From positions 1 through 64,000 of the forward strand of contig DDFK01000003.1 in assembly GCA_002337145.1 (NCBI GenBank): 64,000 bases of DNA, in the 5' to 3' direction. Source of the DNA: Chitinophagaceae bacterium UBA1930 (lineage in GTDB: Bacteria > Bacteroidota > Bacteroidia > Chitinophagales > Chitinophagaceae). This document shows, piece by piece, positions 41,057 to 50,099 of the stretch (positions are counted from its first letter, which is position 1; every line of letters begins with the position of its first letter). The position numbers were made by a program, and so were the translations under genes. The notes below the pieces were generated by a model. It was not told where the DNA came from, searched no databases, and worked only from the letters and a program-made list of their open reading frames with translations.

Positions 41057-43261
41057 ATGAGAAAATTATATACACTATTCCTCTTTTTATTTGTTGCAAC
41101 TACCTTATATGCACAGCCTTATCAGCGTGCCACCGAGCTGCCCATGCCCAAAGTGCCGCCTATGCGGGTACTGCACCACGACAATATTGACAATAAACAG
41201 AAACTGATACTGAAATTGGACGGCTCGGACGATGGACTTTTTTCCCCAACAAACAATGCAGCAGCCAACCAGCAACTTACCGATATCCTTATCATCAATG
41301 TAAACAACATGCAGGCCAAGGTAGAGATGAGTACCACGCTGGACGAAAACGGCAAGTTTAAATGGCTGCGTGGAATTGACGAGATGTTGAATGCCTTCAT
41401 CTCTGGCTATAAGGCCAAGACCATTAACGGTGCTTTGTTGGGCGACTTGATTTTGAGCTATGACGATGCCATGCAGTTGGAATGGAAAAAAGAATCCATT
41501 AAGCCCATTGTTGAAAGGAACGAAATAGAAATCGGGCAGATACTGATAGACAATTTTGCTTTGAAAAACAATGTGGGTGTTGCTGCTTCGCAAGAAGTGT
41601 TGTTGCTTAAAACCTGCTATCGCTACCCTAAAAAAGTACTGTCTATTTTAGGCAAGAACCCCAACGTTTTTTTTGCAGACAGCGTCATTGCAAGCATGGC
41701 CCATAAGGACCCTGAGCAACTATATAATTATGCCGCCGCACCCAATCCGTTAGGCAGGAAGATACAAAGCGTAAACGAGCCATTGGTCAAGATCATTGGG
41801 CTACTTTCGTTAATGAAAACAGGTAGGCAATACTTTCCTTTCCTGGACAATATCTACCGAAAGAAAATAACGCTCGACTCCATTACTGGCGTACTCAACG
41901 ATACAACTGCATATTTCAAATTGCTGGTAAACACGCAGATTGATTATGCCCAAAGAAAGCGTAACAACGATACGCCGTTGGTGGCCAATGTGCTTACCGA
42001 AAAACTGAAACGCAAGGTGAGCGAGAATTATGTAATGGAAATAAATGCCTTGCACGAACCGGGTTTTGAAAAAGTAAGGTTCAACAGCCTGAACCCGCTT
42101 TCGGCACAGGACCTTTACTATGTGGCTGTTTTGGGTGAGGAAGAAATTTATACCAGCAGTTATGTAAGCGGTGTTTACCCACGCATTTTTCAACGCATGA
42201 AAGCGGCCAAGGAACACAGTGCCGATACCTTGCTGAACCTGGTAAAGTACGATTACTACAAAAAGTTCATTAAGATAGCTGCCAATTACAATACGTTGGA
42301 CGATTTTTTAAGCCGTATGGATAAATCCAATTCGGAGAAACTGATGCGGAACTTTGTAAGTGGTCTGGAAAAGACAACCACATTGGAAGATGCGGTGGAT
42401 GTGGCGGATTCCTATGGCAGCATCTACAATCCAGGTATCAAGAAAATCATTCTTGGCCAGATAAACGACAACCTCGTTCAGAGCGAGCAAAATGGCAACA
42501 AACGTGGGCAAACCATCTATAACCTGCTCAACATCATTTTTCTTTCGCTGGATTCATCGGCAAAAATTGACCTGCCCGCGAGGTTGGGCATTGATGGTGT
42601 TTACAATATGCCCATTGATAAGCTGCAGGACTCTTCGGGCAGGATCATAATACAGCAGTTTTTTTATGGCGATAAAGATGGGCAAGGCGTGTTCAATTCT
42701 TTCTTTAAAAACTACAGCAGTGCCTATTGGAGAAGGGTTGACAAACCCGACTGGGTAGAGCTTTCTTCCATTAAGGGAACACCCATTACCATTTATTGCA
42801 ACAAACCTTTTGACAATGAGCAGGACCTTGATGCAAAGGCACAGGAAAACCTTGGAAAGTACCTGGAAGAGAACGGCATTGAACCAACCGTTGTGATACA
42901 TCGTGGGCACAGTTATTTTGTAGGTTCCACCATCGACCAGTTGCCCTCTTCTTCAAAGATTGTATTGTTGGGCAGTTGTGGTGGCTACCAACGTTTGGCA
43001 GATGTATTGGATATATCGCCTGCGGCACAAATCATTGCTTCCAAACAAACAGGAACGGGGCTGGTAAACATTGCATTGATATTGGCCATTACCGACAACC
43101 TGCGTTTGGGCAAAACCCTTGATTGGCCCGTTATCTGGAAGAACCTTGACCTTAAGTTCAAAGGCGAAACCAAAGACAAGTTTGATGATTATGTACCACC
43201 TTACCGCAACTTGGGAGCCATATTTATCATGGCTTATAAAAAAGCAATGGCAATAAGATAG
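41057..43261 (+). CDS. Large exported protein with possible caspase-like C-terminal dyad
   Basis: I start at ATG 41057 (MRKLYTLFLFLFVATTLYAQ), which gives a good signal peptide and 734 aa. The central part is helical and unrecognised. The C-terminal 200 residues contain VVIHRGHSYFVGSTIDQL and, on a following strand, KIVLLGSCGGYQRLADVL, a His/Cys pair spaced as in clan CD peptidases (clostripain, caspase or CHAT folds). I infer a secreted cysteine-protease-like domain. It is alone between opposing genes and no partner is obvious. Confidence 0.6.
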   Translation: MRKLYTLFLFLFVATTLYAQPYQRATELPMPKVPPMRVLHHDNIDNKQKLILKLDGSDDGLFSPTNNAAANQQLTDILIINVNNMQAKVEMSTTLDENGKFKWLRGIDEMLNAFISGYKAKTINGALLGDLILSYDDAMQLEWKKESIKPIVERNEIEIGQILIDNFALKNNVGVAASQEVLLLKTCYRYPKKVLSILGKNPNVFFADSVIASMAHKDPEQLYNYAAAPNPLGRKIQSVNEPLVKIIGLLSLMKTGRQYFPFLDNIYRKKITLDSITGVLNDTTAYFKLLVNTQIDYAQRKRNNDTPLVANVLTEKLKRKVSENYVMEINALHEPGFEKVRFNSLNPLSAQDLYYVAVLGEEEIYTSSYVSGVYPRIFQRMKAAKEHSADTLLNLVKYDYYKKFIKIAANYNTLDDFLSRMDKSNSEKLMRNFVSGLEKTTTLEDAVDVADSYGSIYNPGIKKIILGQINDNLVQSEQNGNKRGQTIYNLLNIIFLSLDSSAKIDLPARLGIDGVYNMPIDKLQDSSGRIIIQQFFYGDKDGQGVFNSFFKNYSSAYWRRVDKPDWVELSSIKGTPITIYCNKPFDNEQDLDAKAQENLGKYLEENGIEPTVVIHRGHSYFVGSTIDQLPSSSKIVLLGSCGGYQRLADVLDISPAAQIIASKQTGTGLVNIALILAITDNLRLGKTLDWPVIWKNLDLKFKGETKDKFDDYVPPYRNLGAIFIMAYKKAMAIR

Positions 43262-43282
43262 CAAAGCTGGCCCTTAACTGCA

Positions 43283-43921
43283 CTAATTCAAATAAGGATT
43301 GTATTTTTTTTCGTGCCCAATGGTGGTGCTCCTTCCATGTCCATTATACACAATGGTTTCATCGGGCAATACAAATAATTTTTCCTGTATGCTTCTTAGC
43401 AGGTCTGCCGTGCTGCCACCTGGTAAATCCGTACGTCCAACGCTTTCATAAAATAGCACATCGCCACCAATAACAAAGCCTTGTTGTTTGCAATAAAAAC
43501 AGATGCTGCCAGGGCTATGTCCGGGTGTAAGCAGCACTTCCAGTTCATCTTCATCCAGCTTTACCGTATCGCCTTCTTGTAAAAAATGCAAGGGGCCATT
43601 GTAATTGTCAAAAGGTATCCCCCATTTCATGCCGCTTTGTGGTGCAAAAGCCAACACTTCTTCTTCATTGGGGTGTATATACAGTTCCAAACCAAAATTT
43701 TTGGCTACCCAGTTGTTGCCAAACACATGGTCCAAATGGCAATGCGTGTTCAGCAACTGCACCGGTTTCAGTTTTTTCTCTTCAATAAAACCTTTTAACA
43801 TTTCATGTTCAGCAGTAAAGTAGCAACCGGGGTCTATTATCAAAGCGTTACCATTATCGTTGTACAGCAAATAGGTATTTTCTTGAATGGGATTAAACAC
43901 AAAGGATTGCACATGTATCAT
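43283..43921 (-). CDS. Metallo-beta-lactamase-fold hydrolase (glyoxalase II-like)
   Basis: A 212-aa MBL-fold enzyme with the Zn-binding motif THCHLDHVFGN, the third His in TPGHSPGSICFY, the bridging Asp in IGGDVLFYESVGRTDLPGG and the last His in YNGHGRSTTIGHEKK. It is cytosolic, without signal peptide. This subfamily includes glyoxalase II-like thioester hydrolases and persulfide dioxygenase relatives; the exact substrate cannot be assigned. All metal ligands are intact. Confidence 0.92.
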   Translation of the reverse strand: MIHVQSFVFNPIQENTYLLYNDNGNALIIDPGCYFTAEHEMLKGFIEEKKLKPVQLLNTHCHLDHVFGNNWVAKNFGLELYIHPNEEEVLAFAPQSGMKWGIPFDNYNGPLHFLQEGDTVKLDEDELEVLLTPGHSPGSICFYCKQQGFVIGGDVLFYESVGRTDLPGGSTADLLRSIQEKLFVLPDETIVYNGHGRSTTIGHEKKYNPYLN

Positions 43922-44069
43922 AAACGATTTTTTACAATGAATTAAGGTAATTGCCTAATTTTAACGATGATAGAAAGGATTGCCAAGAAACATTTGTAGC
44001 AGTTATGGAATATATTTACTGCCCTTCTGTTTTTGGCCCTGTACATCGTTATAAAAATCAAGACCGGAT

Positions 44070-47000
44070 ATGCAAATGAATATGAATAAAACCATCCAAT
44101 TATTTTTTGCCGCAGCTTTATTATTCCCATTGCTTACCACTGCACAGGTGAACACTGTTGAGTTTGGCAAGAACAGGATCCAATACAAGAAGCTTAAATG
44201 GAAGTTCTACCAATCGCCCAACTTCAACACCTATGTTGCACAGGGCGGTACCGAGCTGGGCAAATTTACGGCACAGGTAGCAGAACAGGAATTGCCTTCT
44301 ATTGAAACGTTTATTGAATACTCTTTGCAACGCCGTGCGAACATTGTGGTGTACACTAGCTTTCTGGAATACAAGCAAAGCAATATTGGCCTGGGCATCG
44401 ACTGGCAGCAGGCAGGTGGCCTTACCAAACTGGTGAACAATAAGATTGTGGTGTACTTTGATGGCAACCACGAGCATCTTAAAAACCAGGTACGCGAAGG
44501 CATTGCCCGTGTATTGACAGATAATTTGTTATTTGGTGACGATATTGGCGAAATTGCCAGCAACCAAGCTTTACTGGACCTGCCCAAATGGCTAACCGAT
44601 GGCTATGTGGCCTATGCAGCACAACCCTGGAGTACCAAAAAAGACGATGAATTGAAAAGTGCAATACTGGGCGGCGACTATAACAACTTCTACAATTTTG
44701 CATTTGCCAAACCAATACTTGCCGGACATGCTTTCTGGAACTATATAGCAGAAAAATACAAAAAAGAAAACGTGACCTATTTTTTGTACCTGGCCCGCCT
44801 GTACAAAAACCTGAACAGTGCATCGTTGAAAGTATGCAAGAAAAAATTCAAGGAAGTGCTGGAAGACTTTATGAATTTTGAGCAGGACAAATACTCAAAA
44901 GATATACGCCAACGCCGTAATGCACCCAAAGGCAAATTGAGCGTATCGGTAGATGTGAGTAAAAACGATTACTACAATTTCAGTGTGAACCCTAATCCTA
45001 AAAGCAATACCTATGCAGTGGTTGAATACAAGAAGGGCATTTACAGTGTAAAGCTGAACGAAAACTATTACAACGAAAGAACACTGTTGACAAGGGGCGT
45101 AAAAGTGTACCAAGGCGATGTAAACCCCAACTATCCTATACTTGCATGGGACGGTAAAGGCACCAGGCTTTTGGTTATTTACGGCGAGGAAGGCAAAACC
45201 AAAATGTTTGTGTACGATTTGGTAGCCAACTACAAAAGGTTCAAACAGGTGATTGAAGGTTTTGACCAGATACTGGATGCATCATTTATGCTGGATGCCA
45301 ACACGCTTATTTTAAGTGCAGTAAAAAATGGACATTCCGATATTTTCATCTACAAAATAGAGGACCAAAAAATTGAGCAGGTTACCAACGATGTGTACGA
45401 CGACCTGAACCCAACGTTTGTATCGTTCCCTAACCGCTCCGGCATCATCTTCTCCTCCAACCGCCCCGGCCCAGAAGCACCCAACAACGATACCGTTATA
45501 CCAAGCAAAAACCGTTTCAATATTTTCATGGTTGACATATTGAACAAGTCGGCCGTAAAACAGATTACACAGCTTACCAACCTCAAGTACGGCAATGCTA
45601 CCTACCCCATGCAGTACAACACCAACCACTTTACGTTTGTGGCAGATGAAGCAGGCATCGGCAACCGCTATGCAGGTTTCTTTTCAACCCAACGTACCGG
45701 TTTGGATACCTTGTATTATGTTGGCGACGATATTGTGAGGAACCCATCGCCCAAAGAACTGGACAGTGCATTGGTGGCATGGCGTAAACAGGAACCGGAT
45801 AGCATCAGCTACTTCCAAGTGTACAAAGACTCTACCTACACCTTCCCCATTACCAACTACCAAAGCTCCCTGTTAGAAACAAGGATTGCAGGCAACAATG
45901 GCATGGTAAGCGAAGTAAGAAGGGAGGGCGACTACAAGTTCCTGTACAAATTAAAAGTAGATGACAACGCTTTGGAAAGACGCAACGTGAACCCCAAGAA
46001 CACGGCCTACATGCAGCGTTTAATTGATGGCGAAAAACAGAAAAATGGCAATGCTACCAAGTACAAGAACGGTAAGCCTGTAGCAAATACCGACACGGTT
46101 AAAACAACAGATAGGAAAAAGGTTTTCCAAACAGAATTTGATGGCGAAAAACCGGACACCACCGCCTCGGTGAACCTTACCGAAACTGCAACACCCGAAG
46201 CCAAACCTTCGGCATTGGAGAAAATGAAGTTCTTTAATTACCGCTTAAAATTCAATGCAGACTATCTGGTGTCGGGCCTAACCAACAATGTACTCGTAAA
46301 CCGCTACCAGCCTTATGCTGGCGGCCAGGGCCCCATACAGTTAAACAATGGCAACGATTTGAACCTGAGCTTCCGTGTGGGCATCAGCGATTTGATGGAA
46401 GACATCAAGTTCATTGCCGGCTACCGCATCGGTTTCAATTTAAAGGACAAAGATGTGTTGATGTCTTTCCAGAACTACAGAAAGAAGATTGACTGGGGCG
46501 TTACTTATTTCAGAAGCACTGTGTCCGACTATCAAGGTTACTTCACTGGCGATGTGCTGGGCATACCTGCTTCCTACTACAGCAACAGGTTAATCACCAA
46601 TTTGTACCAATTCAATATTGCCTATCCTTTTGACGAAACCAAAAGGGTACAGATTACCACTGCACTCAGAATAGACAGGGGCGTGCTTAAACCCTTGATC
46701 AGTGGCGTGCCCGATCCTGTAGCATTAAACTATCCCGATTCAGTAACGCAGTACATCCTGAACAGGGCCGAATATATTTACGACAATACCATCAATCCTG
46801 CACAGAATATCTGGAATGGCCTGCGTTGGAAAGTGTACATGGATGTAAACATGCCCATGAGCAAGGGAGCATCCAAAAGCATGAACTTCAATTTTGGTTT
46901 CGATGCAAGGCACTACTGGAAAATTTACCGCAACTTTATCTGGGCCACCAGGGCAGCAGGTGACTTTAGTTGGGGCGAACAAAAAATCATTTACTACCTG

Positions 47001-47495
47001 GGTGGTGTTGACGGATGGCTTGGACCCAAGTTCAACAATGCTATCAAACCTGCCCCAGACCAGTCCTACGCCTTCCAAAGCCTGGCAGTAAACATGCGTG
47101 GCTTTAAACAGAATATCGCCAACGGCAACAACACAGTTGTGTTGAACAGTGAGCTACGTTTACCTGTATTTTCTACTTTATTAAATAGGCCAATCAACAA
47201 CGCTTTTGTAAGGAATTTTCAACTGGTACAGTTTGTTGATTTGGGTACTGCCTGGAACGGTAAGTTCAACGGCATAGAAAGGCCATACACTTTGTACACA
47301 GACGATAGCAATCCCAACAATCCCGTTAATGTACGCATCAAGGCAGGTGGCATTGGTCCATTTGTGGGTGGTTACGGTTTTGGAGCAAGAAGCACTTTGT
47401 TGGGCTACTTCTTAAAGTTTGACTGTGCATGGGAAATGAAGGGCGTATTCAAAGGCAAGCCAATGCTGTATTTTGCGTTAGGTCTGGATTTTTAA
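44070..47495 (+). CDS. TolB-like propeller / outer-membrane barrel protein
   Basis: An 1141-aa exported protein. After a signal peptide (KTIQLFFAAALLFPLLTTAQ) comes a peptidase-MA-like region (FEQVREGIARVLTDNLLFGD-like text, with PKWLTDGYVAYAAQPW), then PD40/WD40-type propeller repeats (ILDASFMLDANTLILSAVKN, NPTFVSFPNRSGIIFSSNRP), and a C-terminal beta-barrel ending in GLDF. The catalytic HExxH of metallopeptidases is not seen. The start may be at 44070 or the in-frame ATG at 44082. Bacteroidota encode many such proteins, of unknown function, at the cell surface. Confidence 0.75.
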   Translation: MQMNMNKTIQLFFAAALLFPLLTTAQVNTVEFGKNRIQYKKLKWKFYQSPNFNTYVAQGGTELGKFTAQVAEQELPSIETFIEYSLQRRANIVVYTSFLEYKQSNIGLGIDWQQAGGLTKLVNNKIVVYFDGNHEHLKNQVREGIARVLTDNLLFGDDIGEIASNQALLDLPKWLTDGYVAYAAQPWSTKKDDELKSAILGGDYNNFYNFAFAKPILAGHAFWNYIAEKYKKENVTYFLYLARLYKNLNSASLKVCKKKFKEVLEDFMNFEQDKYSKDIRQRRNAPKGKLSVSVDVSKNDYYNFSVNPNPKSNTYAVVEYKKGIYSVKLNENYYNERTLLTRGVKVYQGDVNPNYPILAWDGKGTRLLVIYGEEGKTKMFVYDLVANYKRFKQVIEGFDQILDASFMLDANTLILSAVKNGHSDIFIYKIEDQKIEQVTNDVYDDLNPTFVSFPNRSGIIFSSNRPGPEAPNNDTVIPSKNRFNIFMVDILNKSAVKQITQLTNLKYGNATYPMQYNTNHFTFVADEAGIGNRYAGFFSTQRTGLDTLYYVGDDIVRNPSPKELDSALVAWRKQEPDSISYFQVYKDSTYTFPITNYQSSLLETRIAGNNGMVSEVRREGDYKFLYKLKVDDNALERRNVNPKNTAYMQRLIDGEKQKNGNATKYKNGKPVANTDTVKTTDRKKVFQTEFDGEKPDTTASVNLTETATPEAKPSALEKMKFFNYRLKFNADYLVSGLTNNVLVNRYQPYAGGQGPIQLNNGNDLNLSFRVGISDLMEDIKFIAGYRIGFNLKDKDVLMSFQNYRKKIDWGVTYFRSTVSDYQGYFTGDVLGIPASYYSNRLITNLYQFNIAYPFDETKRVQITTALRIDRGVLKPLISGVPDPVALNYPDSVTQYILNRAEYIYDNTINPAQNIWNGLRWKVYMDVNMPMSKGASKSMNFNFGFDARHYWKIYRNFIWATRAAGDFSWGEQKIIYYLGGVDGWLGPKFNNAIKPAPDQSYAFQSLAVNMRGFKQNIANGNNTVVLNSELRLPVFSTLLNRPINNAFVRNFQLVQFVDLGTAWNGKFNGIERPYTLYTDDSNPNNPVNVRIKAGGIGPFVGGYGFGARSTLLGYFLKFDCAWEMKGVFKGKPMLYFALGLDF

Positions 47496-47536
47496 ACTTA
47501 TGTAACCGGCACCCACTACCCGCTTCAACTGTAGTG

Positions 47537-47553
47537 GCGTCGCACCCATCAAC
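47537..47553 (+). repeat. Dispersed repeat, copy C
   Basis: GCGTCGCACCCATCAAC, 17 of the 20 bases of copies A and B, in a gene-free spacer just before a strong terminator. Confidence 0.75.
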
Positions 47554-47576
47554 GGTAGCACATACTTCAACTAAAC

Positions 47577-47607
47577 AAAAGCCTTCCCATTTTTTGGGAA
47601 GGCTTTT
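47577..47607 (+). terminator. Rho-independent terminator after the propeller gene
   Basis: AAAAGCCTTCCCA pairs with TGGGAAGGCTTTT (13 bp) around a T-rich loop, followed by GTTTGT. Flanking A and T runs would allow it to work in both directions. Confidence 0.9.
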
Positions 47608-47774
47608 GTTTGTACCCTAAAATACATAATGACTATTTTTCTGCGACAACACAAGCAACAACAACCAGAACAATAGGTAAACAATCGCTATCACAAAGAA
47701 AAGTCCATCTATATTACCAGCCAATTGCACCTGCGGTTTTATATATGGTTGCTTTGCCCATGACAATTAAATGG

Positions 47775-48434
47775 TTACTGTACGGCAACCGCTTCTGTAC
47801 GCATGCCCCGCATGGCTTTTACCGTAAAATAGATGATACCAAACATGGCGGCAAACAAAAACGTAAAGCCCCAAAGTTTTAGATTGTCCTGCGGCTGCAG
47901 AATATGGTGTGCCGATGCACTGGCCAACCTGCCTGGTTTTGTAACAATGTTCCAGCTATTAAACCGCAGGAACCGGCCTATATAAATTCCGTAACCACAT
48001 AAAACCATACTGGTAAAAACAGCCAGCCTTACCCATATCGCTTTTATATGCCTTGCCAAAAAAGTTTCCACTTGCATAAGCGATGCAATGCCCAACAGCA
48101 AACCATTCCATGCTGCAGATGTTACCAGCAACAAGTCGTACCACTTAGGTACCGGCCCCCTTTCCTTATAATGAAAAAGGTCGGTTATAATATAAGGTGC
48201 ATTAGGAAAGAACAGCAACCAGCCTCCAATAAACAGGCAGGCAGCCCAATCCAGTTCCGATTGATGCTCCAACCGCCTGCTAAACAAAAAAGGTACTATT
48301 GCAAGTAGCATGTTCCAGGCATAGAATATATAGGTAAGCTCTTTTGTACATGCCATGCGTATGCACAACAGCATCATGGTAAAGCCAATGCTTAGCATCA
48401 GCATTTTTTCTACGGAAGAAATTTTCTTGATCAT
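47775..48434 (-). CDS. DUF1361 membrane protein
   Basis: The start at ATG 48434 (MIKKISSVEKMLML) gives 219 aa and overlaps the dgkA gene by 4 nt. The protein has about six membrane helices and DUF1361 signatures: GGWLLFFPNAPYIITDLFHY and YGIYIGRFLRFNSWNIV. The function of the family is unknown. It is the last gene of a minus-strand run of envelope genes. Confidence 0.88.
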   Translation of the reverse strand: MIKKISSVEKMLMLSIGFTMMLLCIRMACTKELTYIFYAWNMLLAIVPFLFSRRLEHQSELDWAACLFIGGWLLFFPNAPYIITDLFHYKERGPVPKWYDLLLVTSAAWNGLLLGIASLMQVETFLARHIKAIWVRLAVFTSMVLCGYGIYIGRFLRFNSWNIVTKPGRLASASAHHILQPQDNLKLWGFTFLFAAMFGIIYFTVKAMRGMRTEAVAVQ

Positions 48435-48808
48435 AATAAACAGGTGATTTTGGGTAAGAAAACGATGCAGCCAATAACAATAGCAACCAGCGAAGCAAAC
48501 AGTACTGCTGCCGCTGCCACATCTTTCACTGTTTTTATAACAGGATGGAAATCTTCCTGCACTAGGTCGCAAAGTTTTTCCAACGCACTGTTCAACATCT
48601 CCAAACCCAGTACCATTGCAATGCAAAGCAGCAAGGCCATCCAGTCAGTAGCTGATACCCCCAAACCAACCGCTAGTGCAACTACTGCGGCAGCTACGCA
48701 TAACTGTATTTTGCCATTGCGTTCATGCAGGAAGAAATAACACATCCCGTTAAAAGCATTACCCAATGCCTTTACTATTGTTTGTTGTTTTGCTTTTTTT
48801 TGTTTCAT
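48431..48808 (-). CDS. dgkA: Diacylglycerol kinase family protein
   Basis: A 125-aa membrane enzyme of the prokaryotic diacylglycerol/undecaprenol kinase family. The catalytic helix MVLGLEMLNSALEKLCDLV contains the Glu-Asn-x-x-x-Glu pattern, and an N-terminal helix FLHERNGKIQLCVAAA and TVKDVAAAAVLFASL also match. In Bacteroidota this enzyme more likely phosphorylates undecaprenol (envelope recycling) than diacylglycerol. It overlaps the DUF1361 gene by 4 nt. Confidence 0.9.
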   Translation of the reverse strand: MKQKKAKQQTIVKALGNAFNGMCYFFLHERNGKIQLCVAAAVVALAVGLGVSATDWMALLLCIAMVLGLEMLNSALEKLCDLVQEDFHPVIKTVKDVAAAAVLFASLVAIVIGCIVFLPKITCLL

Positions 48809-48826
48809 GAAACTGTGGTGTAAACA

Positions 48827-49243
48827 TTAATCGCCAGTCGCAACAATGGTTTCATTGTTGCTGCTATCATTAAAAAAATCGGCCAGGCAATACCTCGCCT
48901 TGTAAATACTTGTGCAGGCTGCCACAAATGCTGCCAGTGGAAATAGTAAAAATGGCACATCGTTCCATATATCCTTCCACAGCTTGAATATTTCAATAAA
49001 CAAGAAGGCAATCCATACGCCCAACAAAGCAACAGGGTATAAGGTAGCAACTTTGTATTCGGCCCTAATGGATAATTGCTTTAGCAAATAAGCTATAAGT
49101 ATAAAAAACAGGCCCGCCACCCAACATACCTGTAAGGCAAAAACTAGCGACATAAAATACATAGGTGGAAAAAGCAGCGATGGCAATGTAAGTATGGCAT
49201 ACCACATTAAAGACGTAGCAAAAGTTTTGAGTAATGTAAACAT
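48827..49243 (-). CDS. Hypothetical membrane protein
   Basis: With the start at ATG 49243 (MFTLLKTFATSLMWYAILTL) this is a 138-aa protein with four predicted membrane helices, including FPPMYFMSLVFALQVCWVAG and LYPVALLGVWIAFLFIEIFK. The acidic C-terminus (FFNDSSNNETIVATGD) is soluble. No family is recognised. It lies 18 nt before dgkA and 56 nt after the ferritin-like gene, in the same direction. Confidence 0.65.
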   Translation of the reverse strand: MFTLLKTFATSLMWYAILTLPSLLFPPMYFMSLVFALQVCWVAGLFFILIAYLLKQLSIRAEYKVATLYPVALLGVWIAFLFIEIFKLWKDIWNDVPFLLFPLAAFVAACTSIYKARYCLADFFNDSSNNETIVATGD

Positions 49244-49299
49244 TTGTATTGTTTTTAAGTAATGATAAGAGCGTATAACTGTCAGGCTTTCGTTGCTTT

Positions 49300-50055
49300 T
49301 TAATGCCCCCATATTGAATGATATGGAATAACCGGCTCCTTTATTTCATGCCGCAACCTGCCTATCGTCTTTTCAAACTTTAGCCGCATCTTTTTCCAAT
49401 ACCTGCCAAAATCATTGCCGCCTGCCTTGAACAGTTTTTTATGTGCCATCCAAACAACCATGGCGGTAGCCAAGTAGAATACTTTATAGAACTGGTAAGA
49501 TGCCATTCTTACAACAATGGCCTTATGCTGAAAGATGGTCCTGAACCGTTCCAATTGAAACTGTATATGCGGGGCTTCATCAATCAGGATATCCGTGCAT
49601 ATCTCTTTAAGCAACCTGTTTTTTGTAGCATCTTTTAACGACTGGTAAAATATCTGTGCCGCACTTTCCACTGTTATTACGGTAAGCGTCCACCACTCCA
49701 TGCTTGTATTCAAATGCCTGATCCTTCTAAACAGGCTATCGCCCCAGTTTTTGCGTATGCGGGGCTGTCCAATCATATCCAGGAAAACGCCGAGGTTATT
49801 GCCATGCTTCTGCTCTTCTTTAATAAACAGTTGCAGTGCCTGCACGTAAAAGACATCGTCAATCTTATGTGCATATTTTGCCCCGGCCCTCAATAGATTG
49901 CTGCCATCGGATGTTTCGCCCAATTGCCATGCCTGCAACGATTTCAGTACGGCAGCCAGTTCGCTGTTATTCAGTTGGGCAGGCTGGTTCCAATCAATCC
50001 GCTTTGCCTGTAGGTTGGCCTGGAAATAATCGAACCATTGTTTGGAAGTTTTCAT
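49300..50055 (-). CDS. Ferritin-like (di-iron) domain protein
   Basis: The start at ATG 50055 (MKTSKQWFDYFQANL) gives 251 aa. The helical sequence holds carboxylate/His pairs typical of a ferritin-like di-iron site: FIKEEQKHGNNLG (ExxH), VITVESAAQIFYQSL (Glu) and ILIDEAPHIQFQLE (DExxH). It has no signal peptide. Related proteins include di-iron oxygenases and tRNA hydroxylase-like enzymes; I cannot choose a substrate. It sits in the minus-strand cluster with CreD-like and DgkA genes. Confidence 0.7.
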   Translation of the reverse strand: MKTSKQWFDYFQANLQAKRIDWNQPAQLNNSELAAVLKSLQAWQLGETSDGSNLLRAGAKYAHKIDDVFYVQALQLFIKEEQKHGNNLGVFLDMIGQPRIRKNWGDSLFRRIRHLNTSMEWWTLTVITVESAAQIFYQSLKDATKNRLLKEICTDILIDEAPHIQFQLERFRTIFQHKAIVVRMASYQFYKVFYLATAMVVWMAHKKLFKAGGNDFGRYWKKMRLKFEKTIGRLRHEIKEPVIPYHSIWGH

Positions 50056-50099
50056 ACACTTATTTTTTGGGATGGTTTTTATGGACTCTGACAAGCAGC

